Source: Roseobacter sp.
Lineage (GTDB): Bacteria > Pseudomonadota > Alphaproteobacteria > Rhodobacterales > Rhodobacteraceae
Length of the DNA stretch: 64,000 bases
Assembly (NCBI GenBank): GCA_002731875.1
Contig: PCCY01000030.1
Span: forward strand, 25,746 to 89,745
Reading direction: 5' to 3'
Shown piece after piece: positions 17,229 to 25,700 of the stretch (positions are counted from its first letter, which is position 1; each line of letters starts with the position of its first letter). The notes under the pieces were generated by a model. It was given only the letters and a program-made list of their open reading frames with translations, had not been told where the DNA came from and did no database searches. Made by a program: the position numbers and the translations under genes.

Positions 17229-17684
17229 ATGAAAAAGATACTAGGAATTACCAGCCTTGCCTCTGCCGGTGCCGCCGCTGTGCTTGCGATCAGTCTGAAC
17301 GCTGCTCCGGCAAGTGCCGAAACAGTCACGCTTTACAAGAACCCACAGTGCGGGTGCTGCGAGAACTATGCAGACTACCTTCGCGAGAACGGGTATACTG
17401 TTGAGGTCAAGCCTACGCATGAATTGACGCAAATCAGTGAAGAAGCGGGCATTTCGGAAAAGATCCAGGGATGTCATACCGCGTTTTTGGGTGATTACGT
17501 GGTCAGCGGACACGTGCCGGTCGAGGTGGTGAACAAGATGCTGACTGAAAAACCAGAAATAACGGGGATCACGCTTCCCGGCATGCCGATGGGTTCCCCG
17601 GGAATGGGCGGTGCAAAGCAAAAGCCGTTCGAGATTCTGGCGGTCAAAGCCGGGGCAGAGCCAACAGTCTATGCCGTGGAATGA
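17229..17684 (+). CDS. DUF411 metal-binding protein
   Basis: A 151-residue exported protein with signal peptide (cut after ASAE region, near residue 30) and a DUF411 domain: YKNPQCGCCENYADYL, a CxCC metal-binding loop, and GCHTAFLGDYVVSGHVP. A methionine/glycine patch (LPGMPMGSPGMGG) follows. DUF411 proteins are repeatedly found in copper-resistance loci and are thought to bind or shuttle copper. AAGGAAG precedes the ATG. Confidence 0.9.
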   Translation: MKKILGITSLASAGAAAVLAISLNAAPASAETVTLYKNPQCGCCENYADYLRENGYTVEVKPTHELTQISEEAGISEKIQGCHTAFLGDYVVSGHVPVEVVNKMLTEKPEITGITLPGMPMGSPGMGGAKQKPFEILAVKAGAEPTVYAVE

Positions 17685-17691
17685 CGCCACG

Positions 17692-17723
17692 ATTATCCCG
17701 GCACGGACACGTGCCGGGATAAT
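17692..17723. terminator. Strong hairpin after the DUF411 gene
   Basis: ATTATCCCGGCAC and GTGCCGGGATAAT form a perfect 13-bp stem around GGACAC. There is no long T-run after it (CTTAAGG), so it may be a partial terminator or an mRNA-stabilising hairpin within the island. Confidence 0.65.
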
Positions 17724-17741
17724 CTTAAGGTTGGATAAAGG

Positions 17742-17885
17742 ATGAAGTGTATGTTTATGGAAAATGGAATGATGGGTGGCGGAATGATGATCGGCATGGG
17801 ATTAGTCTGGTTGTTGACCATCACGGTGTTGTTTCTGGGGGTGATCGCGTTGTTAAAGTACATACGTTCTGACGACAGCAAATAG
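17742..17885 (+). CDS. Methionine-rich small membrane protein
   Basis: A 47-residue frame: a Met/Gly-rich N-terminus (MFMENGMMGGGMMIGMG), one hydrophobic segment (LVWLLTITVLFLGVIALL) and a short charged tail (KYIRSDDSK). GGATAAAGG lies before the ATG. In-frame ATGs at 17751 and 17757 are alternatives. Methionine-rich single-span peptides occur in copper loci, but no function can be assigned. Confidence 0.6.
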   Translation: MKCMFMENGMMGGGMMIGMGLVWLLTITVLFLGVIALLKYIRSDDSK

Positions 17886-18022
17886 TGCCCCTGACAGGCG
17901 CCAATTGCGCAACTGAACGGGTGGCAGGCTAGTGAGCGCGGGACTGTAACATAGAGTGTTCTTTCGGGTGCGGCCTCAACGGTTTCGCTGCGCGTCGGCG
18001 ATAGGGAAATTTAGGAAGCGAG

Positions 18023-18451
18023 ATGATCAAATATATAAGTGTCCTAGCCTTCATGCTGACAGGCTTGGCTGGAACGGTTTCGGCCCAGGATGCGCGGTTA
18101 GCCAGTGGCAAGGCGCTTTATCAGGAAAATTGCGCAAGCTGCCATGGTAGCAACTTGGAGGGCCAAGCTGACTGGAAAATTCGGTTGCCCAATGGCAGGT
18201 TGCCGGCACCCCCGCACGACGAATCCGGGCACACTTGGCACCATCCCGACAGGGTGTTGGTCGAAATTGTGAACCGCGGCACGGCGGCGATTGTCGGAGG
18301 TGGGTACGAAAGCGACATGCCCGGTTTTGGCGATGTTCTTTCGGACGAAGAAGTTATCGCGATACTGGACTACATAAAAAGCACCTGGCCGGCGCGCGCA
18401 CGCGATGCGCAGGCAAAGATAACGCAAGGCGACGAAGAGGCGCGTAAATGA
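18023..18451 (+). CDS. Periplasmic c-type cytochrome
   Basis: A 142-residue exported monoheme cytochrome. The signal peptide ends at VSAQ (near residue 21). The heme site CASCH follows near residue 39, with a likely axial methionine in SDMPGFGDVLSDEEVIAILDYIKS, as in class I cytochromes. It overlaps the next gene by four bases. Likely an electron carrier for this copper/thiol island; its partner is unknown. Confidence 0.9.
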   Translation: MIKYISVLAFMLTGLAGTVSAQDARLASGKALYQENCASCHGSNLEGQADWKIRLPNGRLPAPPHDESGHTWHHPDRVLVEIVNRGTAAIVGGGYESDMPGFGDVLSDEEVIAILDYIKSTWPARARDAQAKITQGDEEARK

Positions 18452-19047
18452 CCGATCTTGACCCCCCCGAGCGGCGCGAGAAGCCCGGTTTTCGGTTGAC
18501 CACACTGGCAATCGTTCCCGCGATTGCCTTTGCGTTACTGGCGCTTTTTGCTTGGGGGCTATTCAACAGCGATGAAACGCTGCCATCGACGATGGTGAAC
18601 AAACCTGTGCCCGAATTCTCGTTGCCCCCCGTTCTTGGCCGCGCAGAGGGGCTATCGACGCAAGACCTGGCCGGACATGTATCATTGGTCAATGTATTTG
18701 CGTCGTGGTGTGTTCCGTGTCGCGCCGAACACCCGCTGTTTGTCGCACTGGGTGCCACGGGCGAGGTACCGATTTATGGCATCAACTATAAGGACCCACC
18801 AGAACAGGCACGGGCATGGCTGGATGAACTGGGCGATCCATATACCCGTATCGGGGCCGACCGCGACGGTCGCGCCGGAATCGAATGGGGCGTATACGGC
18901 GTGCCTGAAACCTATGTCATCGCTGCCGATGGCACGATCGCCTACAGGCATGTCGGGCCGTTAACGGACGATATTTTGCAAAACACGCTCATGCGTGTGG
19001 TGCGCGAGCTAAAATCTTCTTCTACCGCCAAGGAGGCGACACAATGA
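18448..19047 (+). CDS. CcmG/DsbE-type membrane-anchored thioredoxin
   Basis: A 199-residue protein: one N-terminal membrane anchor (about residues 20-45), then a thioredoxin fold with WCVPC near residue 89, ASWCVPCRAEHPL and the cis-proline region GVPETYVIAADG. This is the CcmG/DsbE family, which reduces apocytochrome thiols before heme attachment. Here it is coupled to a cytochrome c (upstream) and a TlpA-like protein (downstream), apart from any ccm operon in the window, so a dedicated role is possible. Confidence 0.9.
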   Translation: MTDLDPPERREKPGFRLTTLAIVPAIAFALLALFAWGLFNSDETLPSTMVNKPVPEFSLPPVLGRAEGLSTQDLAGHVSLVNVFASWCVPCRAEHPLFVALGATGEVPIYGINYKDPPEQARAWLDELGDPYTRIGADRDGRAGIEWGVYGVPETYVIAADGTIAYRHVGPLTDDILQNTLMRVVRELKSSSTAKEATQ

Positions 19048-19556
19048 ATTTTATCAAACTGGCATTCGCGTTGCTGGTGGGCTGGTCGACCGCCGCCGTG
19101 GCTGCCCCGCAAGGGTTCGCACTGCACGATGCGGCTCAGCCTATCGCCAACGTTCGTTTCGTTACGGAAGACGGCACGAAGCTGGATATGGAATCGTTTC
19201 AAGGCAAGGTGTTGCTATTGAACATCTGGGCAACTTGGTGCGTGCCTTGCCGCGAGGAAATGCCGACACTCGATGCGCTTGAAGACAAGCTCGGGAGTGA
19301 TAAATTCGAGGTCGTAGCCCTGTCTATCGACCGCGCCGGCGTTCCGGCTGTGCGGCGGTTCTTTGACGAGATCGGCGTGAAGCATTTAAACATGTATGTT
19401 GATAAAACCATGCTGTCGGCGACAGCGTTGCGTACCGTGGGCCTGCCAACCACTTTGCTGATCAACGCAAAGGGAGAAGAATTGGGGCGCCTTGTAGGTC
19501 CAGCGGAATGGGATGACCCAGAGATGGTGTCGTTTTTGGAAGGGTTTATCGAATGA
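19044..19556 (+). CDS. TlpA-like periplasmic thiol-disulfide oxidoreductase
   Basis: A 170-residue exported thioredoxin-fold protein. Signal peptide to about residue 21 (AVAAP), active site WATWCVPCREEMP near residue 68 and cis-proline GLPTTLLINAKGE. TlpA-type proteins reduce cysteines in copper chaperones and cytochrome oxidase. Overlap with both neighbours by four bases. Together with the SCO gene at 20306 it suggests copper-site metallation. Confidence 0.9.
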   Translation: MNFIKLAFALLVGWSTAAVAAPQGFALHDAAQPIANVRFVTEDGTKLDMESFQGKVLLLNIWATWCVPCREEMPTLDALEDKLGSDKFEVVALSIDRAGVPAVRRFFDEIGVKHLNMYVDKTMLSATALRTVGLPTTLLINAKGEELGRLVGPAEWDDPEMVSFLEGFIE

Positions 19557-19900
19557 ACGCTACGAGCAGCCAGATGTCGTTGCGCGGATCGGTCTCTGGG
19601 CTATTCAACGAAGATGGCGGCCAGACGATCGAAGGATCGTTGACGAACGCACCCGCCGACGCCTCGGCTACATCTGTATGGCCGGCATGGATGACCCGAA
19701 AACGCGTGATTTTCGCCAGTGCCGCGACCCTTCTCGGTGGTGGTATGGCGCTCAATTGGGGGTGGCTGACAGCCGTCGGCCTTGCTCCAATCCTCATATC
19801 GCTGGCACCGTGTGCCGCGATGTGTGGGCTAGGTCTGTGCATGAAGGGTGGCACAGGCAAGGGGTGTGGAAAATCGACCCACACCTCATCAAGTGAATAA
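19553..19900 (+). CDS. Uncharacterised membrane protein of the copper/thiol island
   Basis: A 115-residue protein with a hydrophilic N-terminal third, two hydrophobic stretches (RVIFASAATLLGGGMALNWGWLTAVGL and LAPILISLAPCAAMCGLGLCM) and a Gly/Ser tail. The three cysteines in APCAAMCGLGLC could bind a metal or take part in redox exchange. I do not recognise the family. Four-base overlap with the TlpA-like gene argues it works with it. Confidence 0.6.
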   Translation: MNATSSQMSLRGSVSGLFNEDGGQTIEGSLTNAPADASATSVWPAWMTRKRVIFASAATLLGGGMALNWGWLTAVGLAPILISLAPCAAMCGLGLCMKGGTGKGCGKSTHTSSSE

Positions 19901-19939
19901 CCTTTCAAACCAACGTATATTAACGCAAGGAGTGACCCG

Positions 19940-20242
19940 ATGAAAAAGACACTTGGACTAATCGCAGTTGCCACCGCATTCGCGACCGGCGGCTTCGCCG
20001 TAAATGCCGAAGAAAAGCCCGCGATGGATCATAGCAAGATGACCCAAAGCGACGGAACCATGAAAGACGGCAAGATGGACGGCAGCATGATGAAAGACGG
20101 CACCATGAACGGCGACATGATGGGCATGATGTCGATGATGTCGGAAATGAAGCCGATGATGGCCGAATGCACCAAAATGATGGCGAACATGAACAAGATG
20201 ATGGAAAGCGGAAACATGAAGTCGGAAAAATCCGACGGTTGA
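19940..20242 (+). CDS. Methionine-rich periplasmic protein, probable copper sink
   Basis: A 100-residue exported protein with a clear signal peptide (MKKTLGLIAVATAFATGGFAVNA). The mature part is dominated by Met, Asp and Lys (MKDGKMDGSMMKDGTMNGDMM; MMSMMSEMKPMMAECTKMMANM). Such Met patterns bind Cu(I). AAGGAGTG precedes the ATG. A hairpin with CCTGCCG/CGGCAGG arms (20256-20279) follows the gene. Confidence 0.75.
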   Translation: MKKTLGLIAVATAFATGGFAVNAEEKPAMDHSKMTQSDGTMKDGKMDGSMMKDGTMNGDMMGMMSMMSEMKPMMAECTKMMANMNKMMESGNMKSEKSDG

Positions 20243-20305
20243 ACGCGACCATGTTCCTGCCGGCTACCCGGTCGGCAGGGGCACTTTGTTGAAGGACACG
20301 GTATA

Positions 20306-21001
20306 TTGACTAACCTGACACGGCGTTCCGCTTTGGCGGCTCTGGCCGCACTTGCTGCTACCCCCGCTTTTGCTAACCATCCCGGCGAAAACCTTGACGC
20401 GCGCATGATGGAGATGGAGGACTACTTTCAGCGTATCGATGAACCTTCGGCACCTGCCTTTGAATTGCAGGATGCGCAGGGTAAACTGGTGCGTCTTTCG
20501 GACTATAACGACAAGATCGTCGTGCTGTATTTCATCTATGCGGGATGTAATGACGTCTGCCCACTTCACTCGCAAAAGATTTCGGAGATCCAAAGCGCGA
20601 TTAACGAAGGCCCCATGAAGGACATGGTGCAGTTTATTGCGATCACTACCGACCCGGCCAACGACACCTCTGAAATTTTGCAGGCCTACCCCGAAGTACA
20701 TGGGCTTGATACCCAGAACTGGGTGTTTCTGACGACCGCGGCGGGACAGTCTGAGGATGCGACGCGGCGTCTTGCCCGGGAATACGGGCTGGAATTCACA
20801 ATGACCGAAGATACCGACATGATGATGCATGCGGCAGTTACCCATGTGATTGATATCGGAGGACGTTTTGCCGGAAAGTTTCACGGAATGAATTTCAAGA
20901 ACGTCAATCTTGTCTTGTACGTCAGTGAGCTTATCAACAATGCGCAACACCGTCAGCGTGAACGCGGATGGTTTGACTGGCTGACCGGTGCCTTTCGATG
21001 A
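20306..21001 (+). CDS. SCO1/SenC-family copper chaperone
   Basis: A 231-residue exported thioredoxin-like protein. It starts with TTG at 20306 (GAAGGA upstream), carries RRSA in a Tat-like leader and has the SCO CxxxC copper site in GCNDVCPLH near residue 90. The third ligand histidine is likely in AAVTHVIDIGG. SCO proteins deliver copper to the CuA centre of cytochrome oxidase or act in thiol redox. Here no oxidase subunit is encoded nearby, so another cuproprotein could be the client. Confidence 0.88.
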   Translation: MTNLTRRSALAALAALAATPAFANHPGENLDARMMEMEDYFQRIDEPSAPAFELQDAQGKLVRLSDYNDKIVVLYFIYAGCNDVCPLHSQKISEIQSAINEGPMKDMVQFIAITTDPANDTSEILQAYPEVHGLDTQNWVFLTTAAGQSEDATRRLAREYGLEFTMTEDTDMMMHAAVTHVIDIGGRFAGKFHGMNFKNVNLVLYVSELINNAQHRQRERGWFDWLTGAFR

Positions 21002-21486
21002 CTGCTATGAAAGCTAGCGAATTGATGCGCACTGACGCCCAACTTTCCCTGGGGGCGCTGCGACGTTACTTCGCTGTTATCATTCCCGCCAATCTGATTT
21101 GGGAATTTGCTCATATGCCTCTGTACACGATCTGGACCGAGGGCACATGGAGCGAAATTATCTTTGCTGCTTTCCATTGCACTGGTGGTGATATCCTGAT
21201 CGCAATGAGCGCGTTGATGCTTGCGTTGATGCTTGCGGGCCAGGGCTGGCCTTACAATGTGCGGTCGCGCCACCTGGTTCAGTTACTTGCGGTCAGTATC
21301 GGTCTTGGGTACACGATTTTCAGTGAATGGTTGAATATCGTGATACGTGAAGCTTGGGCTTATTCAGACCTCATGCCTATCGTGCCGATCTTGGACGCCG
21401 GCCTGACGCCGCTGCTGCAATGGATAGTTATTCCACTCGCCGCGTTTTGGTGGGCCGCAATTCCGTATAAAACAAAAGAGGTCTAG
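20998..21486 (+). CDS. Polytopic membrane protein of unknown function
   Basis: A 162-residue protein with four predicted membrane spans (about residues 22-45, 55-80, 95-115, 130-152). Notable residues are EFAHMPLY and AFHCTGGDILIA in or near helices, a His/Cys/Asp pattern that could bind a metal or heme. It overlaps the SCO gene by four bases and ends two bases before ccdA, so it belongs to the same transcript. Family not recognised. Confidence 0.65.
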   Translation: MTAMKASELMRTDAQLSLGALRRYFAVIIPANLIWEFAHMPLYTIWTEGTWSEIIFAAFHCTGGDILIAMSALMLALMLAGQGWPYNVRSRHLVQLLAVSIGLGYTIFSEWLNIVIREAWAYSDLMPIVPILDAGLTPLLQWIVIPLAAFWWAAIPYKTKEV

Positions 21487-21488
21487 CA

Positions 21489-22226
21489 ATGGATTTATCG
21501 GGCATAGGTATTTTGGCGGCTTTTCTGGCTGGCGCTATTTCCTTTCTTTCACCTTGTGTGCTGCCGCTGGTGCCGGGGTATGTCTCGTATATTGCCGGAC
21601 AGCCCGGGCTGCGTACCACGCGCAACGTCGGATTGCGCGCCCGCGCCGGGGCATTGGGGTTAAGCACCTGCTTTGTATTGGGGTTCTCGACGGTCTTCAT
21701 TGCGTTGGGTGCCAGTGCCAGTGCGCTTGGTACGCTTTTGCTGACGTGGCGGACTGAACTGAACTATCTGGGCGGCGCAATCATAATCTTGTTCGGGCTC
21801 GTCATGCTGGGCGTTTTCCGTATCCCCGCGCTTACCCGCGACACACGACCTGATCTGAACATTCCGGGAGGTCGCCCTTTGGGGGCATATGTCCTGGGTC
21901 TTGCTTTCGCATTCGGATGGACCCCGTGTATCGGACCCATCCTTGGCGCGATTTTGACGCTTAGCTCAACCTCGGGGGGAATGACTGACGGTATCTGGTT
22001 GCTGGCGATCTATTCTGCCGGTCTGGGCGTGCCGTTTCTACTGGCTGCGCTGTTTACCGATGCCATTGCATCGCGCGTTCGCGAGATCGGCAAGGCCGGG
22101 CGCTGGCTGTATAAGGGGGCAGGGATAGCTATGGTTCTTATGGGGCTGGCAATCATGACGGGCCAATTGTCACGACTTGCGTATTGGCTGTTGGGAACCT
22201 TTCCTTTTCTTGCCTCGATCGGTTGA
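21489..22226 (+). CDS. ccdA: CcdA-type thiol reductant transporter
   Basis: A 245-residue six-helix membrane protein with the two redox cysteine motifs of CcdA/DsbD: LSPCVLPLVPGYVSYI near residue 20 and GWTPCIGPILGA near residue 140. It transfers electrons from cytoplasmic thioredoxin to periplasmic thioredoxin-like proteins. Those are encoded just upstream (CcmG-like, TlpA-like, SCO), so this supplies the reducing power for that set. Confidence 0.93.
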   Translation: MDLSGIGILAAFLAGAISFLSPCVLPLVPGYVSYIAGQPGLRTTRNVGLRARAGALGLSTCFVLGFSTVFIALGASASALGTLLLTWRTELNYLGGAIIILFGLVMLGVFRIPALTRDTRPDLNIPGGRPLGAYVLGLAFAFGWTPCIGPILGAILTLSSTSGGMTDGIWLLAIYSAGLGVPFLLAALFTDAIASRVREIGKAGRWLYKGAGIAMVLMGLAIMTGQLSRLAYWLLGTFPFLASIG

Positions 22227-22445
22227 CCATTGCCGGAGGGCACGATGATACCTTCCTGAAATCAACGTAATGCCGTCTATCTGAGAAAACAGAACATCCC
22301 GAACAACTGTGTCGGAAAATCCCGTTTTTTCTGGATAGTTCGCGAATTTCTTTTTCTATCCGTGGTTTCACAAAACTGTCGCAAACCACGGGTAGGCGAC
22401 CGGTAGGAAAAAATTCCGAAAACCGAATCTGAAGGAAAACTACTA

Positions 22446-23552
22446 ATGCTGCCTAGACACCTACTGAGCTCCATCACCGCTTTGCTCGCGCTGAGCGCAA
22501 TGCCGGCCCTGGCTGAACTGAAATACTCCAACGATACGGGCGGCTCCGTGAAACTCTATGGTCAGCTTAGCCCCGCTTACCTTTCATTTGATGACGGTGT
22601 GGCGTCTTACGGGGATTTGGTTGACAACGAAGTATCCAACACGCGTGCCGGTCTGACAGTGACGCAGGATTACGGTTCGTCGGTTCTACAGTTCGACTTT
22701 TTGACCGCACTTGGGTTTGGTCAGTCGTCCAACTATGGCCAAGCTGGCGATCCAAAGTTTCTGGACTGGCGCCGGACCTTTGTCCGCAAGCTGGAAGTCA
22801 GCTGGAAAACCGAGAGCGCGGGCACCTTTACTTTTGGTCAGGGTAGCATGGCAACTGATGGCGTCGCGCAGTCGGATCTGTCGGGTACCAAAATGGCGAT
22901 GTATAACGGGCTTGATACAGTAGCCGGGAACTACCAGTTCCGGACTTCCGCCGGTGCCCTTTCCGGGATCGAAATCGACCACACGTTCACCAGCTTTGAT
23001 GCGTCGCGCCGCGGCCGTATCCGGTACGATACACCTAGCTTCAACAACTTCACGTTCTCCGCAGCCTACGGCAAAGACATCCTGTCGACCAACAGCAATG
23101 ATATTTATGCTGATGCTGCCGTGCGCTATAAGAACGAGATCGCCGGGACAAAGATTGCCGCGTCGTTGGGTTTTTCGCGCAGAACGCGGAATGGATCAGA
23201 CCGTGATGATACGTTCGGTTCGATCAGCGCTCTGCATCCGTCAGGCGTGAACGTCACCCTTGCCGCCGGTAGCCGGAAGAATGACGGGCAATATGGGTTG
23301 ATCAAGCTGGGCTATACCGCCGATTTGTTTTCAGTGGGCAAGACGTCCTTTGCTGTCGACTACTACAAGGGTAGCGATTTCGTGACAAACGGATCGTCAT
23401 CGAAAAGTGTCGGAGCAGGCATCGTTCAAAAATTCGACGACGCGCGTTTGGAAACCTATCTTATCGTTCGCAAGTACGAGTACACCGATACGACTGCCAC
23501 GAGCTATCTGAATGCTTCTTCGGTGCTGCTGGGAACACGCTGGAAGTTCTGA
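22446..23552 (+). CDS. Outer-membrane porin
   Basis: A 368-residue general porin with a signal peptide (cut after PALA, near residue 23). The mature protein has the typical beginning ELKYSNDTGGSVKLYGQLSP, alternating beta strands throughout and the C-terminal aromatic residue (TRWKF) required for outer-membrane insertion. GAAGGAAA precedes the ATG. The leader (22227-22445) has a 9-bp hairpin, CCGTGGTTT/AAACCACGG, at 22360-22391. Substrate not predictable. Confidence 0.88.
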   Translation: MLPRHLLSSITALLALSAMPALAELKYSNDTGGSVKLYGQLSPAYLSFDDGVASYGDLVDNEVSNTRAGLTVTQDYGSSVLQFDFLTALGFGQSSNYGQAGDPKFLDWRRTFVRKLEVSWKTESAGTFTFGQGSMATDGVAQSDLSGTKMAMYNGLDTVAGNYQFRTSAGALSGIEIDHTFTSFDASRRGRIRYDTPSFNNFTFSAAYGKDILSTNSNDIYADAAVRYKNEIAGTKIAASLGFSRRTRNGSDRDDTFGSISALHPSGVNVTLAAGSRKNDGQYGLIKLGYTADLFSVGKTSFAVDYYKGSDFVTNGSSSKSVGAGIVQKFDDARLETYLIVRKYEYTDTTATSYLNASSVLLGTRWKF

Positions 23553-23565
23553 TAATCGCAAAAAA

Positions 23566-23598
23566 TTCGGTACGCGCGCCAAGTTAGTGCGTACCGAA
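23566..23598 (+). terminator. Hairpin after the porin gene
   Basis: TTCGGTACGC and GCGTACCGAA make a 10-bp stem 14 bases after the porin stop, with an A-run before it. The remaining ~300 bases to the next gene (23599-23903) contain no feature I can support. Confidence 0.6.
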
Positions 23599-23903
23599 CT
23601 CCTGTTGCATGCAGGGTAATTGGAACCGATTATGTTCGGGCGCGTTGCGTAAGTATGATAGAGAATGCGGCATTGGCCTTTTGGCCGTCGCAGCGGGAAA
23701 TCTAGATAATTTGCAACCGACAAGATCCGGTGATGATGATCTAGCTGACCGGCTTGGAGACTCAAGGCTAACACCACGGCGTTTAACGAGATGGAAATGA
23801 ATTTCGCCAAAACGTCGCACGAATATGTGAAGGGATATGCTTTGTTTCGGACAGGATCGCTAACATATAGGTACTATTGCACTAGTCAGGAGTTTACGTT
23901 GCC

Positions 23904-24569
23904 ATGCTAACCAGGCGTCATTTCGTTCTTTCATCCGTCGCGCTGTTTTCCGCGCCGATTCCTCAAGCTTCCTGGGCTGCTGCCACTTCCGACAAATCGA
24001 TGTGGGAGATATGGGATGCACAGGTCACGCCAGCCAACTATGACCCGGCAACGTCCAACCCCTGGGGCTTCCACCCTAGATTTCTGCCGCAGTTGGTCGA
24101 AGCAAACCCCAGCCTGACGCCCGGCGACATCCATGTCGATGCCGTAGCACGGTATCTCTACCATATCAGAGACAACGGTACTGCAATGCGGTACGGCGTG
24201 GCGATTGCACGCGGCAACCTGTACGAACCGGGTACATACACCATTCGTCGAAAAACGCACTGGCCTACTTGGACGCCCACGCCTTCGATGATCAAGCGCG
24301 AGCCGGAAGTGTATGAACAGTTTGCCGACGGTATGGATGCGGGCCCAACGAATCCGCTCGGGTCGCGCGCATTCTATCTTTTCGAAGGTAACCGTGACAC
24401 GTATCTGCGCATCCATGGGACGCCGAACCCGGAGTCAGTGGGCGGGCGTGCCAGCTCTGGTTGCGTCCGGATGGTAATGCCCCACATCAATGGTCTTTAT
24501 GATCATGTAGAAACCGGTTCGACAGCGTTTCTGTATCCGCCAGAAGACCGGATCACTGCGCAAAGCTGA
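23904..24569 (+). CDS. Exported L,D-transpeptidase (YkuD domain)
   Basis: A 221-residue exported enzyme with a Tat-like leader (TRRHFVLSS). The YkuD catalytic block, with IHGT near residue 171, ends in ASSGCVRM, where Cys is the nucleophile near residue 190. These enzymes make 3-3 peptidoglycan crosslinks or attach proteins to the wall. A second copy lies at 49449-50144; both are the compact single-domain ErfK-like type. Confidence 0.9.
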   Translation: MLTRRHFVLSSVALFSAPIPQASWAAATSDKSMWEIWDAQVTPANYDPATSNPWGFHPRFLPQLVEANPSLTPGDIHVDAVARYLYHIRDNGTAMRYGVAIARGNLYEPGTYTIRRKTHWPTWTPTPSMIKREPEVYEQFADGMDAGPTNPLGSRAFYLFEGNRDTYLRIHGTPNPESVGGRASSGCVRMVMPHINGLYDHVETGSTAFLYPPEDRITAQS

Positions 24570-24620
24570 GCCGGGCCTCTGGCGATAGATTTCGAAGGGC
24601 TCTCGCCCGTTTCGGTCGGA

Positions 24621-24911
24621 TTAACCGGCCGCTGGCACACCCGGCTGTCTTGTGCAGATCGGGTTGCCGTTTTTGGATCTCAGCGGCAGGAACGTCGTTT
24701 CAACTGGCCCTACATGCTGGTAGACGAAACACCCGTCAGACGGCTGAAGCTTGACAGCATTAAGATTTTGATACGGGGCGGCAATCGCAAGCACACTCGC
24801 AGGCAGTTCTGTCATGAAGCCGTTTTCGACCACGGGAGGAGGGGCCACAGGCTGAGCGCAGGCCCCCAAAAGCGTAACGGTGGACCCTATCAGCCACAGA
24901 CTTATCTTCAT
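24621..24911 (-). CDS. Small putative lipoprotein
   Basis: A 96-residue protein with a lipoprotein signal peptide: MKISLWLIGSTVTLLGACAQP, with lipobox LGAC. The rest is a short hydrophilic domain containing two cysteines (DGCFVYQ, NPICTRQ). The ATG at 24911 is chosen for the signal peptide; an upstream ATG at 24929 is in frame. Convergent with the L,D-transpeptidase. Function unknown. Confidence 0.6.
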   Translation of the reverse strand: MKISLWLIGSTVTLLGACAQPVAPPPVVENGFMTELPASVLAIAAPYQNLNAVKLQPSDGCFVYQHVGPVETTFLPLRSKNGNPICTRQPGVPAAG

Positions 24912-24929
24912 CTCTTCCATTCCTTTCAA

Positions 24930-25266
24930 TGTTGTGTCGCAGTAAGTTTAGCACAGCCGAGACACATTTCCCGACAATTACCGAAAAACTTGATTATCGC
25001 CAGATAAACATCGCTTTATTCAACATTTGGCAAGGCTCGCCAAAGCTTATTCTCGACAGTGATGGCCCGTGTACCTGCTCTCTGTGCTGAAAAAACGTTG
25101 GCAACATCCGGATCGGCATTTCAGTACCGCAAGGTTGGCGACGATTGCCAACCAAAACAAAGTATTTTCAAATCAGACTTATGTGTCGATATCCTCACGA
25201 GAAAGTGGGCATCTTTCCCCCGCAGGAAGGATTGACAGACGGTTTATGGTCGACCAAGTATTTGGA
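24930..25266. other. Intergenic region
   Basis: About 340 bases between two divergent small genes. An in-frame upstream extension of the next gene (to 25069) has no leader-like character and is not counted. I see no RNA gene or clear operator here. Confidence 0.35.
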
Positions 25267-25659
25267 ATGAAGTTGAACTATGCCATATCCGCTTGCGTTA
25301 AAGCACTTTCGTGCTTGGCACTTATCATGGCATTGGCACTCTCCCCTACATCCGAAGCTCATGCATCGTCGATCGGGCATGATGACCATGCTGTCACATC
25401 AGCAGGAGCCGATAACGCGGACCAAGCCATATTGCAGTCCGGTAGCGGCGACGTTAGCAGCAGCGCGGCAGCTTCATCGCAGGACAAGGCTGACGCCTTC
25501 GCATTGTGTTGCGATGCACTTTGCATGTCGATTGTGTTAAACGAAACCGGGCATCCGTTTGTTAACGAGAACATCCGCGAGAACCGTTTGACCCTTCATG
25601 CGCAAACCGCATTGATTGATCCTTCAGGATTCCTGCGACCTCCCCAACTTTCGATCTGA
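25267..25659 (+). CDS. Small secreted cysteine/histidine protein preceding the cupredoxin cluster
   Basis: A 130-residue protein starting MKLNYAISACVKALSC with an export signal (cut after EAHA, near residue 33). It contains IGHDDHA, a FALCCDALCMSIV cysteine motif and a C-terminus FLRPPQLSI. I do not recognise a named family with certainty. The layout (leader peptide, cluster of Cys/His, Pro-Pro near the end) matches the proteins at 15320 and 31755 and recalls DUF2946/CopL-type copper leaders. The ATG at 25246 is an alternative start. Confidence 0.6.
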   Translation: MKLNYAISACVKALSCLALIMALALSPTSEAHASSIGHDDHAVTSAGADNADQAILQSGSGDVSSSAAASSQDKADAFALCCDALCMSIVLNETGHPFVNENIRENRLTLHAQTALIDPSGFLRPPQLSI

Positions 25660-25700
25660 CTCGAGGCCCGTGAGAGGCCCGTACGTTACACGCGAACTGC

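Noticed and set aside
25069..25266. N-terminal extension of the 25267 protein
   Set aside because: The extension has no export signal and would bury the clear signal peptide that begins at 25267.
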